Shown here in pieces: positions 25,920 to 35,019 of a stretch of 41,276 nucleotides of DNA. A model generated the notes under the pieces. That model was not told the DNA's origin and made no database searches. It was given only the letters and a program-made list of their open reading frames with translations. Positions within the stretch are counted from its first letter, which is position 1. Every line of letters starts with the position of its first letter. Origin of the DNA: Methylobacterium sp. J-048 (GTDB lineage: Bacteria > Pseudomonadota > Alphaproteobacteria > Rhizobiales > Beijerinckiaceae); contig NZ_JAKSYL010000231.1 in assembly GCF_022829515.1 (NCBI RefSeq), positions 1-41,276 of the forward strand, written 5' to 3'. The position numbers and the translations under genes were made by a program.

Positions 25920-28856
25920 CTATCCTGGGGACGCTCCGATCACCGTCCGCTTGATCCGCGCCAGCAGCGCGCAAGTCCGGCGCCGGTGGCGATGCAACTC
26001 CGCCGCGAGGCTGCGGGCATCGGGCAGGCCCACGGCCTTGGCGATCTGCCGGGCGGCGCTGTCGGAGGGGACGGCGCCGGGATCGGTCATCACCAGCCGC
26101 TGCCACTGGTAGACCGCGTCGAGGAAGTCGTAGGTCTCCGCCAGGGGCTCGGCCATGGCGGCGGGCAGCAGACCGTGCTCACCGGCCCGGCGCAGGATCG
26201 CCTCGCCGGAGAGATCGATGCCGTCGTGCCAGGCTTGGGGGTGGCTCAGCACGATGGACTGCGCCAGGAAATCGAGATCGAACAGCCCGCCGGGGGCGAG
26301 CTTCAAGTCGTAGGGCCCGGCATGGCCGCGCTCGTTGGCCACCAGCCTGCGCATGTCCCCGGCCGCGGCGCAGACCTGGGCTGGATCGCGCGGCTGCGCG
26401 ATCGTCTCGGCGATCACCGCCATGACCGCCGCCCCGAGTTCGGGATCGCCCGCCACCACCCGGGCCCGGGTCAGGGCCATGTGCTCCCAGGGTTCGGCCG
26501 CCTCGCGCTGATAGGTCACGAAGCCGTTGAACTGCACGGCGGGCGGGCTGTGGCTGCCGTAGGGCCGCAGGCGCAAATCGACCGCGTAGAGCCGGCCGCG
26601 GCGTGTGGCGGTGGTGAGCGCCGCGTAGAGGCGCTGGGCCAGGCGGTTATAGGCCACGACCGCGTCGAGCGGGCGCGGGCCGTCGCTCATCCGGTTCTCC
26701 GGATCGAAATCGTACAGGAACACCAGATCGAGGTCGGAGACCGCGCTGAGCTGCCGGGATCCGAGCCGGCCGAGCGCCAGGACGCAGCACCGGCCCTTGG
26801 GCACGGCGCCGTGGTCCCGGGCGAAGCGGCGCTCTTCCGCTTCGAGGTTCAGCGCGACCGTCGCCTCGGCGATGGCCGAATAGGCCTCCCCGGCCTGGCG
26901 CGGCGTGATCAGGCCGGACAGGAGCCGCGCCCCCGTGACGAAGGCCATCTGGCGGGTGGCGTCCCGGCACCGGTCCCAAAACTCCTCGCGGCTCGCGGGC
27001 TGCCCGACCAGCGCTCGGTATTGTTCCTGCACCTGCTCGGGGGCCGGCACCGGCGCCACGAAATCCGGGTCGAGCACCGTGTCGAGCACGTGGGGGCTGA
27101 GGCTCACCGTGTCGGCGAGATGGGGCGAGGTCCCGAGAATATCGGCGAACAGCAGGCGCAGGCGCGCGTGCGAGCGCAGGATGGCGAGCAACTCCGCCAC
27201 CGCGGGCATCCGGGCGAAGGCCCGGTCGAGGGTGAGGAGAGCGGCGTCCGGATCGTTGGTTCCGCCGAGCGCCCGCAGGAGGCTCGGGAGCAGCTCGGTC
27301 AGGATCTCCCGCGCGCGGCCCGCTTGGAGCGCCGGCCGGCGGCCGACATGCCAGCCCTGCACGGTCTCCCAGGCCAGCCGGGAATCGCGGAACCCGAATG
27401 CGGCCAGGGTCTCCAAGGTGGCGGGGTCGGGCTCGCTCTCGCCGAAGACCAATAGGTCCTCCGGTTCGCCGTCCCCCGGCCGCGCCTCGAACAGCAGGGC
27501 GTAATGGGCCTGGACCCGGCCGGCTTGGTGGAGCAGCGCCGCCTCGAACTCCGCCCGCGTGTCGAAGCCCGAAAACCGCGCCAGGGCGTCGAGCGCCGCA
27601 TCCCCGGTGGGCAGGCGCTGGGTCTGCTCGTCGCGGATCATCTGGATCCGGTGCTCGAGGGTGCGCAGGAACCCGTAGGCCGCCGTGAGCTCGTCGCGGG
27701 CTTTCGCGTCGATCCAGCCCTCCTCCACGAGGCGGGCCAACATCTCGACGGTCCGGCGCCCCCGCAGGGCGGGCTTGCGGCCGCCGAACACGAGCTGCTG
27801 GGTCTGGACGAAGAACTCGATCTCCCGGATGCCGCCGCGGCCGATCTTGATGTCGTGGCCGGCCACCGTGATCGTGTCGTGCCCGCGAACCAGGTGGATC
27901 TGGCGCTTCATCGCGTGGATCTCGGCGATGGCCGCGAAGTCGAAATGCCGGCGCCAGATGAACGGCGCGAGATCGGCCAGGAACGCCGCCCCGGCCGGGA
28001 TGTCGCCGGCGATCGGCCGGGCCTTGATGAAGGCGGCGCGCTCCCAGTTCTGGCCCAGCGTCTGGTAATAGTCGAAGGCGAAGCCGGTGGAGAGCGCCAC
28101 CGCCGTCGAGCCCGGGTCCGGCCGCAGCCGGTAGTCGATCCGGTGGACGTAGCCGTCGGCGGTACGCTCCGACAGGAGCTTCACCAGGCCTTGCGCGAGC
28201 TTGACGAAGAACGCCTTGGGATCCCCGCCGGTCGCGGCGGCTGCGCGCTCGCCCTCGTAGAAAACGATCAGGTCGATGTCGCTGGAATAGTTCAGCTCGG
28301 CTCCGCCATGCTTGCCGAGCGCCAGGATCACGAGCCCGGAGTCGACCTGGGGTGCCTCCGGGTCCCGCGGATGGAACCGCCCGGCCGCCATGCCCTGCCG
28401 GAGCAGGGCGTCGGTGGCTGCGCTCACCGACGCGTCGGCGAAATCGGACAGGGCTCGGACGACCGCGTCGATGTCCCAGCAGCCGCCGAGATCGGCGAGC
28501 GCCACCAGGAGGGCGTGCTCTTCCCGGTTGCGGCGGAGCCAGCGTGCGACCTCCGCCAGATCGGGATTGTCGCCGCAGGCGCCGCCCACCGCGCGCTGCC
28601 GGGCGATGATCGCGCGGCTCGCGGCCTCGGGCGGCTGTTCCATCAGGCCGACCAGGCGCTCGGGCGAGCGGGTGACCGCCTGCCAGAGGAAGGGCGAATG
28701 GTCAGCCAGCCCGAGCAGCAGGGCGCGGCAAGCGGGGGTGAGGAAGCCCGGCGGGCAGGCCGGTTCGATCTCGGCGAGCCGGGCACGCGCCACGTCGGGA
28801 TCGGCGGGCTTCAAGCTGGGGCGGAGGTTTTCGCGCAGGGACGGTGCGGGCTGCAT
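25920..28856 (-). CDS. glnE: Bifunctional glutamine synthetase adenylyltransferase/deadenylase
   Basis: A 978-residue enzyme that adds AMP to, and removes it from, glutamine synthetase, switching it off and on with nitrogen supply. Both nucleotidyltransferase domains are visible: the N-terminal (removing) domain, with ELNYSSDIDLIVFYEG and Asp193/Asp195, and the C-terminal (adding) domain, with RLGSRQLSAVSDLDLVFLYD and Asp708/Asp710. DLRLRPYGSHSP and YRLRPDPGST are the partner motifs. The length is normal. ATG 28856 (MQPAPSLRENL) is the first start inside protein-like sequence; the frame is open further to 29087, but with Arg/Pro-rich shadow composition. Control by the PII protein is expected from the family, not seen here. 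Confidence 0.96.
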   Translation of the reverse strand: MQPAPSLRENLRPSLKPADPDVARARLAEIEPACPPGFLTPACRALLLGLADHSPFLWQAVTRSPERLVGLMEQPPEAASRAIIARQRAVGGACGDNPDLAEVARWLRRNREEHALLVALADLGGCWDIDAVVRALSDFADASVSAATDALLRQGMAAGRFHPRDPEAPQVDSGLVILALGKHGGAELNYSSDIDLIVFYEGERAAAATGGDPKAFFVKLAQGLVKLLSERTADGYVHRIDYRLRPDPGSTAVALSTGFAFDYYQTLGQNWERAAFIKARPIAGDIPAGAAFLADLAPFIWRRHFDFAAIAEIHAMKRQIHLVRGHDTITVAGHDIKIGRGGIREIEFFVQTQQLVFGGRKPALRGRRTVEMLARLVEEGWIDAKARDELTAAYGFLRTLEHRIQMIRDEQTQRLPTGDAALDALARFSGFDTRAEFEAALLHQAGRVQAHYALLFEARPGDGEPEDLLVFGESEPDPATLETLAAFGFRDSRLAWETVQGWHVGRRPALQAGRAREILTELLPSLLRALGGTNDPDAALLTLDRAFARMPAVAELLAILRSHARLRLLFADILGTSPHLADTVSLSPHVLDTVLDPDFVAPVPAPEQVQEQYRALVGQPASREEFWDRCRDATRQMAFVTGARLLSGLITPRQAGEAYSAIAEATVALNLEAEERRFARDHGAVPKGRCCVLALGRLGSRQLSAVSDLDLVFLYDFDPENRMSDGPRPLDAVVAYNRLAQRLYAALTTATRRGRLYAVDLRLRPYGSHSPPAVQFNGFVTYQREAAEPWEHMALTRARVVAGDPELGAAVMAVIAETIAQPRDPAQVCAAAGDMRRLVANERGHAGPYDLKLAPGGLFDLDFLAQSIVLSHPQAWHDGIDLSGEAILRRAGEHGLLPAAMAEPLAETYDFLDAVYQWQRLVMTDPGAVPSDSAARQIAKAVGLPDARSLAAELHRHRRRTCALLARIKRTVIGASPG

Positions 28857-29280
28857 CGGGCGGGGCCAGATCAGCGAGGGCGGTCGGGTGCCGCGGGCCG
28901 GCGCACCGGGACGCGGGCTGCCTGACGCCCGATGGCGGTTTCGCGTCTCACGCCGCTTCCTCCCTGGCTCGAGCCGGGTTCGATCGCGTCGGGCCGTGGG
29001 ACGGCTCGCGCGGGTTGGCCGCCACCGTACCCGATCCGGGCGCGGCCGGCACCGGGGCCGGTCGAACCGGCCGGTAACGCTTTTCAAAGCCGACCGTGGC
29101 GTCTATCCGTGCGGACCGATCCATCGCCCCCGGTCCGACCGGCGGGCCGCGTGGGATGTTTCGCGGGGACTCGACCGCTGATTGGGCGGCCAAGGATCGG
29201 TGAGTCCGATCGGCGGCTCCGAAGCGATGAGCCGGCCCGCAGAGTGTCCGACGTACAGATCCGCCCGCCCGGAGCGCACC
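28857..29280. other. Intergenic region between glnE and chpT
   Basis: About 424 bp that must hold the divergent promoters of glnE and of the chpT-che operon. Composition is high-GC throughout. Nothing else supportable was seen, and no CtrA-type box (TTAA-N7-TTAA) was found. Confidence 0.45.
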
Positions 29281-29991
29281 ATGTCCTCCCCGAACGCACC
29301 CCGCCTGAATCTCGACGGCCTCGACCTCGCCGCCCTGCTTTGCTCCCGCGTCTGCCACGACGTGATCAGCCCCGTCGGCGCGATCGTGAACGGGCTGGAG
29401 GTGCTGGAGGACGACGATGACGAATCGATGCGGGTCTTCGCCCTCGAACTGATCGGCAAGAGTGCCCGGCAGGCCTCGGCCCGGCTGAAATTCGCCCGGA
29501 TCGCCTTCGGGGCGGCGGGCTCCGCCGGCGCCTCGATCGACCTCGCCGATGCCGAGGGCGTGGCCAAGGGCATGTTCAGCGACGAGAAGACCAAGCTCGC
29601 CTGGAGCGCGCCACAGGCCCTGTTCCCCAAGAACAAGGTCAAGCTGCTCCTGAACCTCGTGATGATCGCCACCTCGGCGATCCCGCGGGGCGGGCTGATC
29701 GACGTCGTCGTTTCCGGCGACGGCGAGGCGCCGACCCTGGTGCTCAAGGCCAAGGGCTCGCATGCCCGCATCCCGCCCCATGTCGAGGAGCTGATGGCCG
29801 GCAGCCCGGAGAGCGGCACCGTCGATGCCCACGGCATCCTGCCGTTCTATGCCGGCCTCGTGGCGCAGGCCGCCGCCATGGATGTGCGATTCGCCATCGA
29901 AGGTGATGAAGTGACGATCACGGCCTCGCCGACAGTGATCGCGCCCCCCGCAGAGGCCGGTGACGAAGCTTCCGACACTGCTCTGGCCTAA
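29281..29991 (+). CDS. chpT: Histidine phosphotransferase ChpT
   Basis: A 236-residue protein matching ChpT, the phosphotransferase that passes phosphate from CckA to CtrA and CpdR in alphaproteobacterial cell-cycle control. Seen: LLCSRVCHDVISPVGAIVNG with phospho-acceptor His26, GLEVLEDDDDESM, and a degenerate kinase-like C-terminal domain (KVKLLLNLVMIATSAIPRGG). ATG 29281 is chosen; the frame is open to 29182, but without family sequence. It is followed at 104 bp by cheA. That neighbour suggests it may also exchange phosphate with the hybrid CheA, or simply share its promoter; ChpT's usual partner genes are not here. Confidence 0.9.
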   Translation: MSSPNAPRLNLDGLDLAALLCSRVCHDVISPVGAIVNGLEVLEDDDDESMRVFALELIGKSARQASARLKFARIAFGAAGSAGASIDLADAEGVAKGMFSDEKTKLAWSAPQALFPKNKVKLLLNLVMIATSAIPRGGLIDVVVSGDGEAPTLVLKAKGSHARIPPHVEELMAGSPESGTVDAHGILPFYAGLVAQAAAMDVRFAIEGDEVTITASPTVIAPPAEAGDEASDTALA

Positions 29992-30006
29992 AAAACTGGA
30001 AAACCT

Positions 30007-30044
30007 CGGGGTGGGGAGGGGATCGAAACGCTTCCCTAACCCCG
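30007..30044 (+). promoter_or_regulatory. Imperfect hairpin between chpT and cheA
   Basis: CGGGGT (30007-30012) pairs with ACCCCG (30039-30044), and GGGGA with TCCCT next to it with one bulged base. No T run follows, so this may be an attenuator or processing site rather than a terminator, if it has any function. Confidence 0.25.
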
Positions 30045-30094
30045 CGTGAGTAAGTACGTTGCGCGAGAGCCTCTTCGTGTAACGAGTATCGCTT

Positions 30095-32839
30095 ATGGAC
30101 GACCTGCTTCGTGAATTTTTGACCGAGAGCGGGGAACACCTCGACACGGTCGATGCTGAATTGGTTCGGTTCGAACAAGATCCGAACAACCAGACGATAT
30201 TGCGGAATATTTTTCGCCTCGTTCATACGATTAAAGGAACCTGCGGGTTTCTCGGGTTGCCGCGCCTCGAAGCCTTGGCGCACGCCGCCGAGACCTTGAT
30301 GGGTCGCTTCCGGGATGGCCTGCCCGCCACCTCCGAATCAGTCACGGTGATTCTCTCGACCCTGGACCGGCTCAAGGCGATCCTGGCCGACCTGGAGGCC
30401 ACCGGCACCGAGCCGGCGGGCTCCGACGACGATCTGATCTCCGAACTGGAGCGCATGGCGACGGCCGAGCCCGCGGCCACGCCGGCCCCCGCGCCCGAAC
30501 CGGTTCTGCCGGAGCCGGTCTCCCGCGAGCTGAAGCCCGGCGAGGTCTCCCTGGACGATCTTGAGGCCGCGTTCCTGGCGGCGCCGGGTCCGAGCGAGGC
30601 GGATTTCGCCGCGCCGGTGGCGGCCCCCGTCGAGGCGCCCAAGGCCGAGGCGCCCAAGACCGAATCACCGAAGGCCGCCGCGCCGAAGCCTGCGACGCCG
30701 AGGGCCGAGGCCGCCGAGGTCGATTCGACCAAGGCCGAACCGGCGGGGGACGCCGAAGCCGTGGTGGCCACCGAGACCACGGCGACCGGCAGCAAGATCC
30801 AGACGATCCGCGTGAATGTGGATACGCTCGAGCACCTGATGACCATGGTCTCGGAGCTGGTGCTGACCCGCAACCAGCTCCTCGAGATCGCCCGCCGCCA
30901 CGAGGATTCCAGCTACAAGGTGCCGCTCCAGCGCCTGTCCCACGTCACGGCCGAGCTGCAGGAGGGCGTCATGAAGACGCGCATGCAGCCGATCGGCAGC
31001 GCCTGGCAGAAGCTGCCCCGCGTGGTGCGCGACCTCTCGGCCGAACTCGGCAAGCAGATCGACCTCGTGATGGTCGGCGCGGAGACCGAGCTGGACCGGC
31101 AGGTCCTCGAGGTGATCAAGGACCCGCTGACCCACATGGTCCGCAACTCGGCCGATCATGGCCTCGAGTCGACCGCCGGGCGCGTGGCGGCGGGCAAGCC
31201 GGCCCGCGGCACGATCCGGCTCGCCGCCTATCACGAGGGCGGTACGATCACGATCGAGATCGCCGACGACGGCAAGGGCCTCGACCTCGCGGCGATCCGC
31301 AAGAAGGCGGTGGAGCGCGGGCTGGCGGCCCAGGCCGATGTCGAGCGGATGACCGACGCGCAGGTCGCCAAGTTCATCTTCGACGCCGGGTTCTCGACTG
31401 CGGCGGCGGTCACGTCGGTGTCGGGCCGCGGCGTCGGCATGGACGTGGTCAAGACCAACATCGAGACCATCGGCGGCATCATCGACATCGCCACCACGGC
31501 GGGCCGCGGCACCACCTTCACCATCAAGATCCCGCTGACGCTGGCCATCGTCGCCGCCCTGATCGTGCGGGCCGGCGAGCACCGCTTCGCCCTGCCGCAG
31601 GTGGCCGTGCTGGAACTCGTGCGGGTCGATGCCGGGGCGCAGCGGGTCGAGCGTATCAACGGCTCGCCGGTGCTGCGCCTGCGCGAGCGGCTGCTGCCGA
31701 TCGTCTCCCTCACCGGCCTGCTCGGACAATCGGACGGGCAGGGCGCGGAGACCGAGCAGGCGGGCTTCGTGGTGGTGGCCCAGGTCGGGCGCGAGCGCTT
31801 CGGCATCCTGGTCGACGAGGTCTTCCATACGGAGGAGATCGTCGTGAAGCCGATGTCGGCCAAGCTCCGGCACATCCCGATGTTTGCCGGCAACACGATC
31901 CTGGGCGACGGCGCCGTCGTGCTGATCGTCGACCCCAACGGCGTAGCCCGGCAGGTGGCCCAGGGTATCCAGGGCAGCAACAGCCATGCCGATGCCGACG
32001 CCGAAAGCGAGGCGGCCGAGATGGGCGATGCCAAGACCACGCTGCTGGTGTTCAAGGGCGGCCAGGGCAGCTTCAAGGCGGTGCCGCTCTCGCTGGTCAC
32101 CCGCCTCGAAGAGATCGAGTGCGACAAGGTCGAGTGGCTGGGCGGCCGTCCGCTGATCCAGTACCGCGGCCGTCTGATGCCGCTGGTCCCGGCCGACTCG
32201 GCAATCACGATCCGCTCCGAGGGCACGCAGGCGCTGGTGGTGTTCTCCGACGGCGAGCGGGCGATGGGCCTCGTGGTCGACGAGATCGTCGACATCGTCG
32301 AGGAGCGCCTCGACATCGAGATCGCGGCGGACCGCTCGGATCTGATCGGCTCGGCGGTGCTGCGCGGCCGCGCCACGGACATCATCAACATCGCCCACTT
32401 CCTGCCGCTCGCCTACGACGACTGGGCGCGCGGCCCGAAGAAGGCGGAGCAGGTCTCGACGCTTCTGCTGGTCGACGACTCGGCCTTCTTCCGCGACATG
32501 TTGAGCCCGGTTCTGAAGGCCGCGGGCTATCAGGTCGTCACAGCGGCGAGCGCCGAGGCCGCGCTGACGATCCTGCAGTCGGATGTGCGGATCGAGGTCG
32601 TGGTCACCGACCTGGAGATGCCGGGCCGCAGCGGCTTCGACCTCGTCGCCGCCATGCGGAGTGCCGAGCCGCGGCTCGCCGGCCTGCCGGTGATCGGCCT
32701 GACCGGGACGGTCGGCGCCGACGCGGTGGAGCGGGCCCGGGCGCTGGCGATCAGCGACCTCGTGGCCAAGTTCGACCGCAGCGGGCTGATCGCGGCTTTG
32801 GCCGAGATCAGTGCCACCAATGTCTCGCAAGCCGCCTGA
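30095..32839 (+). CDS. cheA: Hybrid chemotaxis kinase CheA with two CheW domains and receiver
   Basis: A 914-residue kinase. Hpt domain 1-105 with phospho-acceptor His44 (LVHTIKGTCGFLG); a linker to about residue 230 with Pro/Ala/Lys repeats of the KAEAPK type and no clear CheY-binding P2; dimerisation helices 240-300 (LEHLMTMVSELVLTRNQLLE); HATPase with HMVRNSADHGLE at 347 and GRGVGMDVVKTNIE at 444; CheW-like domain 1 at about 490-630; a second CheW-like domain at about 645-775; receiver 785-905 with Asp839 (VTDLEMPG). The double coupling domain and fused receiver mark a hybrid CheA found in operons for non-motility or alternative functions as well as for taxis. Its input receptor is not encoded next to it. 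Confidence 0.95.
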   Translation: MDDLLREFLTESGEHLDTVDAELVRFEQDPNNQTILRNIFRLVHTIKGTCGFLGLPRLEALAHAAETLMGRFRDGLPATSESVTVILSTLDRLKAILADLEATGTEPAGSDDDLISELERMATAEPAATPAPAPEPVLPEPVSRELKPGEVSLDDLEAAFLAAPGPSEADFAAPVAAPVEAPKAEAPKTESPKAAAPKPATPRAEAAEVDSTKAEPAGDAEAVVATETTATGSKIQTIRVNVDTLEHLMTMVSELVLTRNQLLEIARRHEDSSYKVPLQRLSHVTAELQEGVMKTRMQPIGSAWQKLPRVVRDLSAELGKQIDLVMVGAETELDRQVLEVIKDPLTHMVRNSADHGLESTAGRVAAGKPARGTIRLAAYHEGGTITIEIADDGKGLDLAAIRKKAVERGLAAQADVERMTDAQVAKFIFDAGFSTAAAVTSVSGRGVGMDVVKTNIETIGGIIDIATTAGRGTTFTIKIPLTLAIVAALIVRAGEHRFALPQVAVLELVRVDAGAQRVERINGSPVLRLRERLLPIVSLTGLLGQSDGQGAETEQAGFVVVAQVGRERFGILVDEVFHTEEIVVKPMSAKLRHIPMFAGNTILGDGAVVLIVDPNGVARQVAQGIQGSNSHADADAESEAAEMGDAKTTLLVFKGGQGSFKAVPLSLVTRLEEIECDKVEWLGGRPLIQYRGRLMPLVPADSAITIRSEGTQALVVFSDGERAMGLVVDEIVDIVEERLDIEIAADRSDLIGSAVLRGRATDIINIAHFLPLAYDDWARGPKKAEQVSTLLLVDDSAFFRDMLSPVLKAAGYQVVTAASAEAALTILQSDVRIEVVVTDLEMPGRSGFDLVAAMRSAEPRLAGLPVIGLTGTVGADAVERARALAISDLVAKFDRSGLIAALAEISATNVSQAA

Positions 32840-32884
32840 TCCCGGCTCCGCCCGCCACACGACGATCGAATCCGGAGAGTTCTG

Positions 32885-33376
32885 ATGCAGGCTGCCAACG
32901 CCAACGGCGCCGAGACCGGCCCCACCGACGAGTATGTTACCGTCTATGTGGCCGACACCCTGTTCGGCCTGGCGATCGAGCGGGTCCACGACGTGTTCGT
33001 CCCCTCAGGGGTAACGCCGGTGCCCCTGGCGCCCAGCGAGATCGTCGGCCTGCTGAACCTGCGCGGGCGCGTGGTCACGGCGGTGTGCCTGCGCCGGCGC
33101 CTGGGCCTGCCCGATGCCGTGGCGCAGGACGACAAGGCCAGCCCCAAGATGGCGATCGGCCTGGAGCAGACCGGCGAGACCTTCGCGCTCGTGGTCGACG
33201 GCGTCGGCGAGGTGCTGAAGCTCGGCGCCGACAGCCGCGAGGCGGTGCCTATCAACCTGGATCCGCGCTGGCGCAACCTCGCCACCTGCGTCCACCGCCT
33301 CGACGGCCGCCTTCTGGTGATCCTCGACGTGGACGCGCTCCTCGGCTTCAGCGCTGCCGGCGCGAAGGCGGCGTGA
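32885..33376 (+). CDS. cheW: CheW adaptor protein
   Basis: A 163-residue CheW adaptor linking receptors to CheA. Seen: FGLAIERVHDVFVPSGVTPV, IVGLLNLRGRVVTAVCLRRR and ALVVDGVGEVLKL, matching the two five-strand CheW barrels. GGAG lies 7 bases before ATG 32885. It is 45 bp after cheA and 10 bp before cheY, within the operon. The CheA already carries two CheW domains, so this soluble copy may serve the receptor side. Confidence 0.93.
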   Translation: MQAANANGAETGPTDEYVTVYVADTLFGLAIERVHDVFVPSGVTPVPLAPSEIVGLLNLRGRVVTAVCLRRRLGLPDAVAQDDKASPKMAIGLEQTGETFALVVDGVGEVLKLGADSREAVPINLDPRWRNLATCVHRLDGRLLVILDVDALLGFSAAGAKAA

Positions 33377-33386
33377 GGGAGGGGGT

Positions 33387-33779
33387 ATGAAAGCGCCACA
33401 CGAGACGACCTGCCTAGTGGTCGACGATTCCGCGGTGATCCGAAAGGTCGCGCGGCGGATCATCGAGGCCCTGGGCATGAATGTAAGCGAGGCTGAGGAC
33501 GGCAGCGCCGCCCTCGAAGCCTGCGCGGCCAACATGCCGGACGCGATCCTGCTCGATTGGAACATGCCGAACATGGACGGCTACACCTTCCTCCAGACCC
33601 TCCGCCGGAGCGAAGGGGGCGCAGCCCCGAAGGTCCTGTTCTGCACAACCGAGAACGATGTCGGAGCGATCGCCCGGGCTCTCCGAGCCGGGGCGGACGA
33701 GTACATCATGAAGCCGTTCGACCGCGACATCCTGGCGGCCAAGCTCGAACAGGTCGGCTTGGTCGCAGACGCGGCCTGA
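33387..33779 (+). CDS. cheY: CheY-type single-domain response regulator
   Basis: A 130-residue receiver. Phosphorylation site Asp57 in AILLDWNMPNMDG, acidic pair VVDDSA at 13-14, a Thr in FCTTEND and Lys in IMKPFD complete the active site. It has no output domain and probably diffuses to its target, as CheY does. A Gly-rich ribosome binding site (GAGGGAGGGGGT) directly precedes the ATG. It lies between cheW and cheB. Confidence 0.92.
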   Translation: MKAPHETTCLVVDDSAVIRKVARRIIEALGMNVSEAEDGSAALEACAANMPDAILLDWNMPNMDGYTFLQTLRRSEGGAAPKVLFCTTENDVGAIARALRAGADEYIMKPFDRDILAAKLEQVGLVADAA

Positions 33780-33825
33780 ATTCGACACCGCCATCGCTCA
33801 AGACCCAGTTCCCGAGGCAATTATC

Positions 33826-35019
33826 ATGGCCCTGAGCCCCGCGGTGGTCCCACTCCGCAGTCCGCCTGCACACTCTACGACCTCCGCGGCGGCGCCAATC
33901 CGCGTGCTGATCGCCGACGATTCCGCCGTCGTGCGCGGGCTCGTCGCCCGCTGGATCGCCGAGGCCGGGTTCGAACTCGCCGGCACCGCCTCCAACGGCC
34001 GCATCGCCCTGGAGATGATGGCCAAGCACGACCCGGATGTCGTGCTGCTCGACATCGAGATGCCGGAGCTCGACGGCACGACGGCGCTGCCGCGCATGCT
34101 CGCGATGAGCCCGAATCTCCAAGTCGTGATGATGTCGACGCTGACCACGCGCAACGCCGACATCTCGCTGAAATGCCTCGCCCTCGGCGCGGTCGACTAC
34201 ATCGCCAAACCCGAGAGCAACCGCGGCGTCACCACCTCGGAGACGTTCCGGGTCGAGCTGATCGAGCGCGTCCGGGTCTTCGGCGCCGCCCGCGCCCGGG
34301 CGCGGCGTCCCGCGGGTGCCCCGGGAGTCCAGCCGGCCCCCGCCCACGCGGCGCCCGCTCTGGCACCCGTCGCGCCGGCCCCGCGTCCGCCGACCCCCTT
34401 CACCCTCCGACCGAAGGTGCGAAGCCGCACCCAGCCCCGGGCCCTGCTGATCGGCTCCTCGACCGGCGGCCCCCGGGCCGTGGGCGAACTGCTGGAGGGC
34501 ATCGGTGCCGCCACCCTGCGCCGCCTGCCGGTGCTGATCGTGCAGCACATGCCGCCGATCTTCACCGCCGTGTTCGCCGAGCATCTCTCCACCCGCACCG
34601 GCCTGCGCGCGGCCGAGGGCAAGGCGGACGAGCGCCTGGAGGCGGGCCGCATCTACGTTGCGCCGGGCGGGCGCCATATGGGGCTCGTGGCGGGTCCCAA
34701 CGGGCCCACGATCCAGCTCACCGACGGGCCGCCGGTGAATTTCTGCCGCCCGGCGGTCGATGTGCTGTTCAAGGATGCGGCATTGGTCTTCGGGGCCGCC
34801 ACCGCGACGGTGATCCTCACCGGGATGGGCTCGGACGGCACCAACGGCGCCCGCGCGCTCACCGATGCGGGCGGCCCGGTCCTCGCCCAGGACGAGGCGA
34901 CCAGCACCGTCTGGGGCATGCCCGGCAGCGTCGCCCGGGCCGGCCTCGCCGAAGCCGTGCTGCCGCTCCCCGAACTCGCGACGGCGCTGCGCGCCCTGAT
35001 CACGGGGCAGCCGTCATGA
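33826..35019 (+). CDS. cheB: CheB methylesterase
   Basis: A 397-residue two-domain protein. Receiver 25-145 with Asp76 (VLLDIEMPELDG) controls the C-terminal methylesterase, which demethylates and deamidates receptor glutamyl sites. The catalytic triad is in LLIGSSTGGPRAVG (Ser), VLIVQHMPPIFT (His) and LTGMGSDGTNGA (Asp). The linker (about 155-205) is Pro/Ala-rich. GAGG lies about 8 bases before the ATG. The stop overlaps the cheR start (ATGA), so the pair is translationally coupled. Confidence 0.95.
   Translation: MALSPAVVPLRSPPAHSTTSAAAPIRVLIADDSAVVRGLVARWIAEAGFELAGTASNGRIALEMMAKHDPDVVLLDIEMPELDGTTALPRMLAMSPNLQVVMMSTLTTRNADISLKCLALGAVDYIAKPESNRGVTTSETFRVELIERVRVFGAARARARRPAGAPGVQPAPAHAAPALAPVAPAPRPPTPFTLRPKVRSRTQPRALLIGSSTGGPRAVGELLEGIGAATLRRLPVLIVQHMPPIFTAVFAEHLSTRTGLRAAEGKADERLEAGRIYVAPGGRHMGLVAGPNGPTIQLTDGPPVNFCRPAVDVLFKDAALVFGAATATVILTGMGSDGTNGARALTDAGGPVLAQDEATSTVWGMPGSVARAGLAEAVLPLPELATALRALITGQPS

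Noticed and set aside
30600..30760. Possible direct-repeat array (KAEAPK-like coding repeats)
   Set aside because: It is the Pro/Ala/Lys linker of CheA, not a CRISPR or intergenic repeat.
30665..32989. 774-codon minus-strand frame opposite cheA
   Set aside because: Shadow frame; cheA motifs are unambiguous on the plus strand.
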